From: an uncultured Lachnospiraceae bacterium
GTDB lineage: Bacteria > Bacillota > Clostridia > Lachnospirales > Lachnospiraceae
Length of the DNA stretch: 64,000 bases
NCBI GenBank assembly: GCA_910577785.1
Contig: CAJTNT010000017.1
Location: 16,320-80,319, forward strand
Direction of reading: 5' to 3'
Below the pieces are notes generated by a model, which searched no databases, was not told where the DNA came from, and saw only the letters and a program-made list of their open reading frames with translations. Below are positions 15,899-24,432 of the stretch, piece by piece; the first letter of the stretch is position 1; every line of letters begins with the position of its first letter. The translations under genes and the position numbers were made by a program.

Positions 15899-16104
15899 AT
15901 AATTAATAAGGGGTATAACTTTATAAAAAGAACTCCTGAAGGTGAAATCCTTTTTACAAATAGAATTATACAATGGGTTTTCCCAAATGTCAATAGGTAT
16001 TTTTAAAAAATTGATTTTTTTCTTCTTCGAATTTCTATCACATTCTTACGTTAGAGTATTACAAGGTTCTATACTCATAACATATATATTATTGGAGGAA
16101 TCAA

Positions 16105-17094
16105 ATGAAACATTGTAAAATATGCGGGCTTGGGGAAGATTACACCAACATCCGCTTCAACGATGACGGCGTATGCAATTACTGCGAATTCTACGAGGCA
16201 CATAAAGACATGTTAGAAGATACAGAACAGTTGGAGCAGGCCTTCCGCCAGAAAATGGAACACGCCAAGGCAAAGGCGCGGGCAGCAGGCGCCGATTATG
16301 ACTGCCTGGTGGGCTTTAGCGGCGGCAAGGACAGCACTTACATCATTTACCAGCTCAAAGAGACCTATGGCATGCGTGTACTGGCTTTTACCTTTGATAA
16401 CGGCTTTTCAACCGAATACGGCAGGAACAACATTGAAAATGCCCTCGCCAAGCTGCATGTAGACCATATTTCTTTTTCCATGGACGACCAGAAGCTGCGC
16501 AAGCAATACTCCGCCTGTGTCAAACTCCTGCATAATTTCTGCTCCGTCTGCTTCCATTATATGCACTATTACAGCTATCGATTCGCCGGGCAGCACAAAA
16601 TCCCCCTGATTGTCAACGGGCGGACAAGCGGGCAGATCCTGCAGTGCGCCGACAGCACAAGAGGAATTGAGCCATTCGAAAGCTGTAACCACCTGAAGGA
16701 ATTTGAATACCAGATGTTCCATGGCTTAGAGGAACGCTCCGACCGGGCAGGCCGGATGGATTACCTCAAGGACATAGAAGCAGAGGCCGTTTCCTACTTC
16801 GCCTACCATGATGTCAGCGAAGAAGAGACTATGCGCTTTTTAGAAGAAAAAATCGGCTGGGTACGGCCCCAGGGCGTCAGCGGCCATGCCGACTGCTTTG
16901 CCCACGCTATGGCTGAGCATATGAGCATTGAAAAGAGGGGGTTCCCTGTCCGCACTGGCGAGCTGGCTGTGCTGGTACGCCGCGGAAAGCTCACTCAGGA
17001 AGAGGCCGCCGCCATGCTGCAGCAGGACTTCGAGAACTTCCGGGAAGTGCCCCAGGAAACCAAAGACAGATTCTACCAGCGGATTTCAATATAG
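16105..17094 (+). CDS. PP-loop ATPase related to sugar amidotransferases (AANH superfamily)
   Basis: The 329-residue protein has an N-terminal CKICG...CNYC pair that likely binds zinc and the PP-loop GFSGGKDSTYIIYQL (about residue 72), which binds ATP to activate a carbonyl or hydroxyl for attack by ammonia or sulfide. Further cysteines (NFCSVCFHYM) lie in the core. Closest known architecture is the WbpG/PseA N-acetyl sugar amidotransferase group; PP-loop enzymes also install sulfur in tRNA and natural products. GGAGG precedes the ATG by 8 bases. It heads a three-gene operon, 14 bp before the adenylation gene. The exact substrate is unknown. Confidence 0.8.
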   Translation: MKHCKICGLGEDYTNIRFNDDGVCNYCEFYEAHKDMLEDTEQLEQAFRQKMEHAKAKARAAGADYDCLVGFSGGKDSTYIIYQLKETYGMRVLAFTFDNGFSTEYGRNNIENALAKLHVDHISFSMDDQKLRKQYSACVKLLHNFCSVCFHYMHYYSYRFAGQHKIPLIVNGRTSGQILQCADSTRGIEPFESCNHLKEFEYQMFHGLEERSDRAGRMDYLKDIEAEAVSYFAYHDVSEEETMRFLEEKIGWVRPQGVSGHADCFAHAMAEHMSIEKRGFPVRTGELAVLVRRGKLTQEEAAAMLQQDFENFREVPQETKDRFYQRISI

Positions 17095-17108
17095 GAAGGA
17101 GAATCTGT

Positions 17109-18623
17109 ATGCACTGTAATATACTGGAATATCTGGAGGAGGCGGAAGCCTCCCATCCACAGAAGGCGGCCTTTGGCGATACCTCTGGCGAGGCCACTTA
17201 CCAGGCCTTCGGCCAGATGGCGCGGCAGATTGGAAGCCGCCTGGCTGCCCTTGGCGCTTACGGGGAGCCTGTCGCCATCCTAATGGAGAAGGATGTCAAA
17301 AACCTGGCTGCTTTTTTTGGCGCCGTATACAGCGGCTGCTTTTATGTCCCCATCGACAAAACGCTGCCCAAGGGACGGATTCGCACTATCCTCTCTGTGG
17401 TCAAGCCACGGTTTGTCATTTTGGGGAAGGGGGACGCCGCGCTGGCAGAAGGGCTTTTGGCAGAGGCCACGGCTCTATTTCTGGAAGACCTGCTCTCCCC
17501 GGCTCCCATTTGCGAAGAACGCCTGCGCCAGATCCGTGAGAGCCACCTGGACACCAACCCTTTGTATATGATGTTCACCTCTGGCTCGACCGGAGTCCCT
17601 AAGGGCGTCCTGGTCTCCCATAAATCGGTGATTGACATGGCGGAGCAGTTTACCAGGACTTTCCATTTTACTGGGGAAGACGTATTTGCCAACCAGGCGC
17701 CCTTTGACTTCGATGTATCCGTAAAAGATATCTACTTAACCCTTAGGAATGGCGCTACCATGCAGATTGTCCCCAAGGGCATGTTTGTCCTCCCCAAGAA
17801 CCTGGCCCGTTACCTAAATGAAAAAAAGGCGACGACCCTTATCTGGGCAGCCTCCGCCCTAAGCGTCGTATCCACGCTGGACGCCTTCAAGGAAGAGGCG
17901 CCTGCTTCCCTGCGGAGGGTGATGTTTTCTGGGGAGGTGCTGCCCATCCGGGTGCTGCACTACTGGCAAAAGCATCTGGGCAATGCCCAATATGTCAATT
18001 TGTACGGCCCCACAGAAATCACCTGCAACTGCACGTATTATATCGTAGACCGGGAATTTGCCCCAGGGGAAATCCTTCCAATCGGCAAGCCCTTCCCCAA
18101 CACAGAAATCCTGCTTCTGGATTCTGAGGACAAGCCTGCCGGCGTAGGTGAAATCTGTGTCCGCGGCTCCTGCCTTGCATTGGGCTATTACCATAATTTA
18201 GAAGCCACGCAGAAGGCTTTCTGCCAGAATCCCCTCCAGGGCGGCTACCCGGAGCTGATTTATCGGACAGGGGATATGGGCTTTTACAACGAGCGGGGCG
18301 AGCTCGTCTTCCAATCCCGCAAGGATTACCAGATCAAACGCATGGGACATCGGATCGAGCTGTTTGAAATTGAGGCAGCCGTAAATGCCGTAGACGGCGT
18401 GGACAGATGCTGCTGCATCTATGACCAAGACAAAGAAAAAATCATCTTATTTTACCAGGCCAAAGAGGCGCTGGAGGCGGATATCCTCCGCTATCTCCAG
18501 CAGAACCTCCCCAAGTACATGTTCCCCAACCTGTTCCAGCATATGGAACGCCTGCCGGAGAACAGCCATGGGAAGATCGACCGCCGCCGCCTGGAACAAG
18601 AATATAGGGAGCAGAAACAATGA
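17109..18623 (+). CDS. Free-standing amino-acid adenylation enzyme (DltA/NRPS A-domain-like)
   Basis: The 504-residue protein is a complete ANL-family adenylation domain. Core motifs are FTSGSTGVPKG (P-loop), FDFDVSVKD (A4; Asp that usually contacts the alpha-amine), NLYGPTEIT (A5), YRTGD (A7), RKDYQIKRMGHRIEL (A8) and NSHGKIDR (A10 Lys). The A8 form resembles DltA. It should form an aminoacyl-AMP and load a carrier protein, yet no carrier or condensation domain is encoded beside it. Its stop overlaps the next start by 4 bp (ATGA), so the pair is translationally coupled. Confidence 0.88.
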   Translation: MHCNILEYLEEAEASHPQKAAFGDTSGEATYQAFGQMARQIGSRLAALGAYGEPVAILMEKDVKNLAAFFGAVYSGCFYVPIDKTLPKGRIRTILSVVKPRFVILGKGDAALAEGLLAEATALFLEDLLSPAPICEERLRQIRESHLDTNPLYMMFTSGSTGVPKGVLVSHKSVIDMAEQFTRTFHFTGEDVFANQAPFDFDVSVKDIYLTLRNGATMQIVPKGMFVLPKNLARYLNEKKATTLIWAASALSVVSTLDAFKEEAPASLRRVMFSGEVLPIRVLHYWQKHLGNAQYVNLYGPTEITCNCTYYIVDREFAPGEILPIGKPFPNTEILLLDSEDKPAGVGEICVRGSCLALGYYHNLEATQKAFCQNPLQGGYPELIYRTGDMGFYNERGELVFQSRKDYQIKRMGHRIELFEIEAAVNAVDGVDRCCCIYDQDKEKIILFYQAKEALEADILRYLQQNLPKYMFPNLFQHMERLPENSHGKIDRRRLEQEYREQKQ

Positions 18624-19561
18624 ATACGAACATAACACAGGTATGCGTGATTGGGAGCGGCAAGCTTTCCTTGCAGTGCGCAGCCCTCGCGAAATCCAAA
18701 AACCTGCCCGTCACCTTATATGATATGGGGCAGAAAAAATCAGCTGTTATCGAAAACCAGGCCAAGGCGGCCGGCATTCCCTTCCATTTCCAGCCGCCCA
18801 AGGAGGTATTCCAAATGCTCGGGCAGGCCAAGGAGCCTATGCTCCTAGTCAGCGCCATCAATGAGCGGATTATCCCCTCTTATGTGCTGGATAACCAAAA
18901 TATACGCGCCGTCAACCTCCACCAGGCGCTCTTGCCCGCCCATCCCGGGCGCAATGCGGAAGCCTGGGCCATCTTTGAGCAAGACAGGCAGGCTGGGATC
19001 ACCTGGCATGAGGTATCCAACGAGGTAGACGGAGGGAAAATCCTTATCCAGAAGGAAATCCCCTTAGATCGGCAGATTACAGCTTTCCAGCTCTTCCAAA
19101 AGCAGATAGCCTCTGCCTATGCGGCATTCCAGGAAATTTTTGACGCTTTAATCGAAGGTTCCTTAGAAGGGAAGCCGCAGAGAAACCGCGGCAGGCACAA
19201 AATGCACTATAAAAAAGATATCCCTGGGGAAGGGATACTGGATATCCGCTGGAGCGGGGAAAAAATCAGCGCTTTTTTGCGCGCTTTGGACTATGCCGGC
19301 CTGGCTGTGTTTGAAAAGCCTGTTTTATATTATGGCGGCAATGTTTTCCAATGGAAAAAATATGAGATACAGAACGTAAAAAATGACGGCCCACGGCAGC
19401 GGCAGGAACGGCAGGCGCTTCCTTATCTGACAGGGAAAGACATTATTATCAGCAAAGATGGGTGGCGGATCGTCTTAAAGGATTATCAAGTTGCTGAGGA
19501 AGCAGGGCAAGAGGCATTTCGCAGCGAGATGGCTCCTTCCAAGAAATCACCAGCTTCTTAG
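18620..19561 (+). CDS. Formyltransferase-fold protein (Fmt/GART-like)
   Basis: The 313-residue protein has the formyltransferase N-terminal fold with the catalytic set in place: Asn in NLHQALLP, His in the same motif context followed by GITWHEV, and Asp in VDGGKIL. The C-terminal 110 residues resemble the Fmt_C-like domain seen in sugar-amine formyltransferases. It would transfer a formyl group from 10-formyl-THF to an amine. It is far from fmt/def and coupled to an adenylation enzyme, so a formylated amino acid or amino sugar product is more likely than Met-tRNA. A hairpin terminator follows the stop. Confidence 0.82.
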   Translation: MNTNITQVCVIGSGKLSLQCAALAKSKNLPVTLYDMGQKKSAVIENQAKAAGIPFHFQPPKEVFQMLGQAKEPMLLVSAINERIIPSYVLDNQNIRAVNLHQALLPAHPGRNAEAWAIFEQDRQAGITWHEVSNEVDGGKILIQKEIPLDRQITAFQLFQKQIASAYAAFQEIFDALIEGSLEGKPQRNRGRHKMHYKKDIPGEGILDIRWSGEKISAFLRALDYAGLAVFEKPVLYYGGNVFQWKKYEIQNVKNDGPRQRQERQALPYLTGKDIIISKDGWRIVLKDYQVAEEAGQEAFRSEMAPSKKSPAS

Positions 19562-19565
19562 AGGA

Positions 19566-19602
19566 TGGCGCAGACGGACGCTAGTTCGTCTGCGCCATTC
19601 CT
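19566..19602 (+). terminator. Terminator between the formyltransferase and spoIIIAH
   Basis: A perfect 11-bp stem (19566-19576 with 19587-19597) lies 5 bases after the formyltransferase stop. The T-run is short, so efficiency is uncertain; it could serve both convergent units. Confidence 0.6.
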
Positions 19603-19683
19603 CACGCAGCCAGGGCAATGCCCCAGGAATCGAATCGCCCCTGCATGGCCTGCTTTGGGGAATGGCGCACCCAAACCAGCTGA

Positions 19684-20559
19684 CTAACTTTCTGGCGCGG
19701 CCTCCCCGTTGCCAGTAGTTCCTCCTGCACTTTCTGTTCCTTCTGCAGCGGTGCCATTGGCGCCCTCCCCGGCAGCGGTTCCGCCTGCATTCTCTTCCGT
19801 TCCAGTCCCGCCCGCGCCTTCTTCCGTGCCGGTTCCGGCGCTGCTGCCATCTGTGCTGCTTCCGGCGCCTGAGGCCGTCTGGATTGGCGTAATAATAATA
19901 TTCTGTGCCTCCACGTTCGTCTTCCGTTTCACAATGTCCTCAACCTGCGCCCGCTTAGCGTCCGTAACCTCTCCCATGTTCAGCACGACGTCTGCATTCC
20001 CATCGGTAATGCTCACGACCACATCCGTAAATCCTTTGGCCTGCAGCAGCATTTCCGCAGCGGCTTCGCGCTCTGCAATATCCGTCATGCTGACCATTGT
20101 GCTGACAGCTTCCTGCTTCTGCTCCTCCGCAATATTGGCATTATTGATGATTTCCAGCAGCGATTCTTTGTTCTGGGAACGCACCTGCTCCCGGTTCAGC
20201 TTTACTTCTGAGGCAAAGTCCACATTTCCTACGTCTGTGCTGGTCAGCACTGCTTCTCCTGGATTCTCTGCATCCTGCCCGTTCGCCTTGGCAACTTCCT
20301 CCCCTGTCTGGATGCCTAAGCCGGCGTCCTGTGTTCCCGCCGATGTCTCCTCGCTTTCCTCTGTGTCCGTAAAAATGTCCTCGGCGCTGTACATATCCTC
20401 ATCGGATATTTCATATGTAGGCTCATTGGTGTCTGCGCTTGCCTCTTTGGCCAGATTGCTGTCATCCTGGCTGCTGGTATACTGCAGGTACCCTGCCACA
20501 GCAATCATCAGCGCCAGCGCTGTAATGATAATCTGGTTTTTCTTAAATACTTTCTTCAA
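19684..20559 (-). CDS. spoIIIAH: Stage III sporulation protein AH with extended C-terminal tail
   Basis: SpoIIIAH is the mother-cell ring component that meets forespore SpoIIQ in the engulfment-stage channel. The 291-residue protein has an N-terminal membrane segment (residues 8-26), an acidic linker and a YscJ/FliF-like ring-building domain (about 125-225). The last 65 residues are an unusual low-complexity tail rich in Gly, Thr, Glu and Ala with repeated GTxEExAGGT patterns; most homologues lack it. It is the final gene of the eight-gene spoIIIA operon. Confidence 0.95.
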   Translation of the reverse strand: MKKVFKKNQIIITALALMIAVAGYLQYTSSQDDSNLAKEASADTNEPTYEISDEDMYSAEDIFTDTEESEETSAGTQDAGLGIQTGEEVAKANGQDAENPGEAVLTSTDVGNVDFASEVKLNREQVRSQNKESLLEIINNANIAEEQKQEAVSTMVSMTDIAEREAAAEMLLQAKGFTDVVVSITDGNADVVLNMGEVTDAKRAQVEDIVKRKTNVEAQNIIITPIQTASGAGSSTDGSSAGTGTEEGAGGTGTEENAGGTAAGEGANGTAAEGTESAGGTTGNGEAAPES

Positions 20560-20574
20560 ACTGGTAACCTCCTG

Positions 20575-21162
20575 TCAATTCATTTTAACTACCTTAATTT
20601 TATGTACCTCTACCGGAAATAATGCCAAAACAGCATCAGAAATATTTTTTGCCACCTTCGGATCCCCGCCGCCTTGAGCCACGACCAAGACACCCTCCAC
20701 CTTCGGCATCACTTCCCTGGCCACAAAGGGCTCCCCGCCGCTTCCTCCCTCCTGGGAATATACGGTTTCCTCCTGGTACTGCTTTTCCTGGGTACTGCGC
20801 GACGCCTCCCCTTCCTTCTCAGAAACTGTCTGGCTGTCCTGCGCCAGATCCTTCTCTACGACCCGCTCTCCCTCATCCTGCAGGGTAATCATGACTTCCG
20901 CTTTGCCTACCCCCTCCATTTCCTCTAAGAGCAGCTTAAGCCTCCGTTCCAGCTCTTTCTCATAAAGGCCGGAAATGCCGCCCCTGTCTGTGCCCTCCCC
21001 AGCGGCCTCCGCGGCCTTACCCGCCTCCCTCCTTTCCTGCTCCCCCTGATCTATGGGCATGGCAATCACCAACAGCAGTACCCCGACCAGGCCGCCAATC
21101 AGCAAATGGTTTTTCGAAATTCCCTTTAGCTTTTCTGTGGAAAACCAATCTTTTTTATCCAT
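20575..21162 (-). CDS. spoIIIAG: Stage III sporulation protein AG
   Basis: The 195-residue protein has one membrane helix (about 20-36, LLIGGLVGVLLLVIAMPI) and a C-terminal ring-building domain with VMITLQDEGERVVEKD and GVLVVAQGGGDPKVAKNISDAV, the diagnostic SpoIIIAG segment. In the known complex it forms a large ring between the two membranes around the forespore. It sits 15 bp upstream of spoIIIAH. Confidence 0.96.
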   Translation of the reverse strand: MDKKDWFSTEKLKGISKNHLLIGGLVGVLLLVIAMPIDQGEQERREAGKAAEAAGEGTDRGGISGLYEKELERRLKLLLEEMEGVGKAEVMITLQDEGERVVEKDLAQDSQTVSEKEGEASRSTQEKQYQEETVYSQEGGSGGEPFVAREVMPKVEGVLVVAQGGGDPKVAKNISDAVLALFPVEVHKIKVVKMN

Positions 21163-21265
21163 TGTCCCATCCTTCCCGTGCGGTAATATAGTTGCATTTT
21201 GGTAAATCGGACGCGACAGTCCCTATTGCGCACATTCGTCTATCACAGCCTGCTCCCCTGTTGGC

Positions 21266-21817
21266 TTAATCCACACGGAGCGCAATCTGTTCTTCTTCCA
21301 TCTGATAGAATTCCATCAGTTCCTGCTTCAGCCGGTAAACCTCTGGGTATTCCTGGCTGTCATCCTCATAGGATACCTTGTGGAGCAAAGAGCCTCCCTC
21401 CCCCGGCGCACTGATTTCCATGGCGATGGATTCCACCTGGTAGTCCTCTGACAGATGCACTTCCACCTGTTTCACCAAAAGCTGCCTGGATTCCGCCATC
21501 CTGCTGACGTCTACGCCAACGGCCTGCTCATATTCCTGGAGATATCTCTTCTTCTGCTCTTCCTTCAGGTTGGCGGTATCCAGCTTCAGATTGTCCAGAT
21601 CCTGGAAAAATTCTGCCTGGCCAATCCTCTGCAGCAACACCTCTTCCTTCTCCAGCAAGGCCAGCAGCGGCGAAAACACCAGAATCATCAACAGCATTCC
21701 GGAAAAGAAGCGCACATATTTCTGATAATGCTTTCCTGGCAGAAGATGAAGGATTACCGTCAGGAAAATATAGAAGCAGACCAAGTTTTGCACCCACCCA
21801 TAAATTACATTTATCAT
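21266..21817 (-). CDS. spoIIIAF: Stage III sporulation protein AF
   Basis: The 183-residue protein opens with two membrane helices (VQNLVCFYIFLTVILHLLP and FFSGMLLMILVFSPLL), followed by a soluble ring-like domain with YEQAVGVDVSRM. This order is specific for SpoIIIAF. It lies 29 bp after spoIIIAE and 103 bp before spoIIIAG, a gap in which I see no further gene. Confidence 0.93.
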   Translation of the reverse strand: MINVIYGWVQNLVCFYIFLTVILHLLPGKHYQKYVRFFSGMLLMILVFSPLLALLEKEEVLLQRIGQAEFFQDLDNLKLDTANLKEEQKKRYLQEYEQAVGVDVSRMAESRQLLVKQVEVHLSEDYQVESIAMEISAPGEGGSLLHKVSYEDDSQEYPEVYRLKQELMEFYQMEEEQIALRVD

Positions 21818-21846
21818 CTCCTCCCTCCTTCCCGCATCATTTCTCC

Positions 21847-23103
21847 TTAATGGTTAAACGTTGTCGCCGCCGTTACCATAGCGATTGTCACCAGAAACAT
21901 TACCGTAGTCGTCACCACCACCTTCCCCAGCAGCCTCCCCCCTTCCCCCGCGCTGCTGATGCAGCCAATCATCCGCTTGTCGGACACCGGCTGGATCACT
22001 GCCGCCAGCAGCCGGTAGAGGAAGGCCATCACCCCAATCTTGACCAGCGGCCCTGCGCACAGAGCCAGCAGAACCACCACCGCCGCCAGCCCGATCCCAT
22101 TTTTAATGATAATCCCCGCCCCCACCATAATTTCCGTCACTGCGTTGATGGAGGTGCCAAGCCCCGGCAGCAGCCCCGCCGTCTTGGTAATCACACTGGA
22201 CTTAAAGGTGTCAATGACCGGCGTCAGAAGGTTCTGTACCACATTAATGCCAACCACTACCGTAAACAGCACCTTCATCACCCACAGCACCCCCGACTTC
22301 AGCAATTCCGTCATACGTGAGAGCATTTCTTCCTCTGTCAGGTAATTCATCAGCTCTAGGACAACATAAATCTGCACGGCTGGTATCACCAGATACTGCA
22401 TCAGCCATTCCATCCCATAAATCAGCAGGAAGGTCATCTCATAGAAAGCCGCGGCTGTGCTCACCTGCCCGGAAAAGGACATGCTCACCGCAAAGGCCGG
22501 GATCAGCACCTTCAGAAAGACCATCATTTCCTCCAATACACCAATTGCCACATCCCGCAGGACAAAAAAGGAATTCATCAGCAGCACCATCAGCAGCAGG
22601 TACACCATATAAAAGCTGATTTCCGTCACCGCCGGGTTTTCAAACACATTCGCGAAATTATAGAGAATCGCAAACGCCACGCACAGGAACATAATTTTTA
22701 CAATAATCCCACGGAAAGAATCAATTTCATCAAACAGCATGGACAGGACATCCATAACCAATTTGCCCTTGTCAATCTCCTCCCCCTGGATGATCTTCTG
22801 CACCAATTCCCCAAAATCCATCCCCACGGTTCCCTTCCCTCCGCCCAGGACGGCGTCAATCTCTGAAAAATCCAATTCCTCCAGATACCTGTCCAAGGCT
22901 TCCTCCTCCCCCATCCCCAGGACACTCTCCCCAGGCGCTTCCTCTTCCCCAGATCCAAATATATCCCCTCCATCCTCCTCCCCCTGCCCCGTGAGCCCGC
23001 CTTCCGCCCCATACACTGCCCCGCCCCACAACATCCACCAGCCCAAAACTGCCAAAAGCGCCAGCCATCTTTTCCGCCCTCTCCCCTGCCTTTTTTCACC
23101 CAT
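21847..23103 (-). CDS. spoIIIAE: Stage III sporulation protein AE
   Basis: The 418-residue polytopic protein has a signal-like N-terminus (LALLAVLGWWMLWGGAVYG), an acidic extracytoplasmic stretch, then about seven membrane helices. The conserved MNYLTEEEMLSRMTELLKSGVLWVMK region and GLLPGLGTSINAVTEIMVGAG are SpoIIIAE signatures. It is thought to be a channel component in the mother-cell membrane. An AGGGCAGGG site precedes the ATG, at the end of a long purine-rich leader. Confidence 0.95.
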   Translation of the reverse strand: MGEKRQGRGRKRWLALLAVLGWWMLWGGAVYGAEGGLTGQGEEDGGDIFGSGEEEAPGESVLGMGEEEALDRYLEELDFSEIDAVLGGGKGTVGMDFGELVQKIIQGEEIDKGKLVMDVLSMLFDEIDSFRGIIVKIMFLCVAFAILYNFANVFENPAVTEISFYMVYLLLMVLLMNSFFVLRDVAIGVLEEMMVFLKVLIPAFAVSMSFSGQVSTAAAFYEMTFLLIYGMEWLMQYLVIPAVQIYVVLELMNYLTEEEMLSRMTELLKSGVLWVMKVLFTVVVGINVVQNLLTPVIDTFKSSVITKTAGLLPGLGTSINAVTEIMVGAGIIIKNGIGLAAVVVLLALCAGPLVKIGVMAFLYRLLAAVIQPVSDKRMIGCISSAGEGGRLLGKVVVTTTVMFLVTIAMVTAATTFNH

Positions 23104-23215
23104 AACCCTGCCCTTTCTCCCCTCTTTCTCCTATCTCCCCTCTTTCTCTCCTATCCCCCTTCTCCCTTCTATTTTCCTCTTTCTCCCTTACATCCCTTTC
23201 TCTTTCCCCAACCGT
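23104..23215 (-). other. About 100-base polypurine tract between spoIIIAD and spoIIIAE
   Basis: On the minus strand almost every base from about 23104 to 23212 is A or G, with imperfect direct repeats of AGGAGAAAGAGGGGAGA type. No reading frame is convincing. It contains several Shine-Dalgarno-like stretches ahead of spoIIIAE and could adopt unusual DNA or RNA structure. Confidence 0.7.
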
Positions 23216-23247
23216 CATGCAAGGAGATCTATTTCATCTTCCTGCTT

Positions 23248-23631
23248 TCAGAAAAACCCTTCCAGCGTCTCCAGCAGCACCAGCAGCACAGGCATGCTGA
23301 TCACCAGGATGGACAGCTTGCCAAACATCTCAATCTGCCCTGCCACTGCCTGGTAGCCTGCATCCCTGCAGAGGTTCGCCGAAAACTCCGACACATAGGT
23401 AATCCCTATCATCTTCACCAAGATCGCAATGTACCCCGTATCCAGTTCCACATATTCCTGCATCCTGTTAATCACTGCCAGCACCAGTTCCAGCTTGGAG
23501 ATAATGAAATAAAAGATGCACAGGGAGACCCCCAGCGTTACAAACAGCTCGTACTCTTTTTTCTGCCCCTTCAGCAGAATCCCCAGCAGCGCCCCCACAA
23601 TTCCCAGGGCTGCAATCCTCACAATATCCAT
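23248..23631 (-). CDS. spoIIIAD: Stage III sporulation protein AD
   Basis: The 127-residue membrane protein starts MDIVRIAALGIVGALLGILL and has four predicted helices, with MIGITYVSEFSANLCRDAG as the diagnostic motif. An upstream in-frame extension of 20 codons is rejected because AGGGGGA lies before the chosen ATG and the shorter form matches the usual length. It follows spoIIIAC by about 50 bp. Confidence 0.95.
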   Translation of the reverse strand: MDIVRIAALGIVGALLGILLKGQKKEYELFVTLGVSLCIFYFIISKLELVLAVINRMQEYVELDTGYIAILVKMIGITYVSEFSANLCRDAGYQAVAGQIEMFGKLSILVISMPVLLVLLETLEGFF

Positions 23632-23680
23632 CCCGGCTCCCCCTGTAAATATATCCTGTGAATCCTGCCTCTTTTGCATC

Positions 23681-23875
23681 TCACAGCGCAAACAGGTTCT
23701 TCATTGTCTCAAACAGTTCATAGATATATGGCACAATCCAAAACAGCACAATCAAAAGCCCCGCCAGGCTGGTAAGGAATGCATGTTCTTCCCTCCCGCT
23801 ATGCTTTAAGACCTGGCTCAGCACAGTGACCAGGATCCCCACCGCCGCAATTTTAAAAATCAAACTTATACTCAT
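23681..23875 (-). CDS. spoIIIAC: Stage III sporulation protein AC
   Basis: The 64-residue protein (MSISLIFKIAAVGILVTVL...) has two membrane helices and the conserved LKHSGREEHAFLTSLAG loop, exactly the SpoIIIAC pattern and length. The frame is open much further upstream, but that part is antisense-like sequence over spoIIIAB; GGAGG lies 4 bases before the chosen ATG. Confidence 0.95.
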   Translation of the reverse strand: MSISLIFKIAAVGILVTVLSQVLKHSGREEHAFLTSLAGLLIVLFWIVPYIYELFETMKNLFAL

Positions 23876-23916
23876 AGTACCTCCGCCTTGCACTGGCGCA
23901 AGCATCCAGCGCCGTG

Positions 23917-24432
23917 CTAAATCAAAAGGATAATTACAAACAGGCCGCACATCAGGCTCAGCGTCGCCGACAGCCGCTGCCTGTCCTTCAATTCCTCCTG
24001 GGCTTTTTGAATCAGCGTTTCTGCCTGTCCAATATATAATTCCAGATTTTTCAGCTGCATCTGCCCATCCAGATAGCCAAAATTTTCCCCCGCCCGCTTC
24101 AGGAGCCCCTGTTCCTCGGGGGTAAGCAGGAAGCGCCCCGCCTCCTCGTCCACCATCCGCTTCCAGAAGCTGCCCATGCTTCCCTCCTGCCCCTCCATCT
24201 CCCCTGCCGCCTTTTCCAGGAAGGATGAAAACGGCTCCTTCCCCTGTGCGGCAATCTGCAGGAACGCTTCCCGAAGCGGCGTCCTCGCATAGGAAATCTC
24301 CCCCCACAGCATCAAAAACATTTCCTTCATGCCCACCAGCTGCTCCACATGTTCCGCATACTCCGCCCTAACCTTCCAGCCATAGAGGACGGACGCCGCA
24401 AAGACCAGGAGGCTCCCCAGAGCTTTCAGCAT
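23917..24432 (-). CDS. spoIIIAB: Stage III sporulation protein AB
   Basis: The 171-residue protein has a short N-terminal membrane helix, a helical cytoplasmic body (HVEQLVGMKEMFLMLWGEISYARTPL is diagnostic) and a C-terminal membrane helix (LSLMCGLFVIILLI). It resembles type II secretion GspF-like proteins. Its ATG overlaps the end of spoIIIAA by 7 bp, showing coupling. Confidence 0.95.
   Translation of the reverse strand: MLKALGSLLVFAASVLYGWKVRAEYAEHVEQLVGMKEMFLMLWGEISYARTPLREAFLQIAAQGKEPFSSFLEKAAGEMEGQEGSMGSFWKRMVDEEAGRFLLTPEEQGLLKRAGENFGYLDGQMQLKNLELYIGQAETLIQKAQEELKDRQRLSATLSLMCGLFVIILLI

Noticed and set aside
23681..24307. A 208-residue protein ending in SpoIIIAC
   Set aside because: Only the last 64 residues match SpoIIIAC; the rest overlaps spoIIIAB in another frame.
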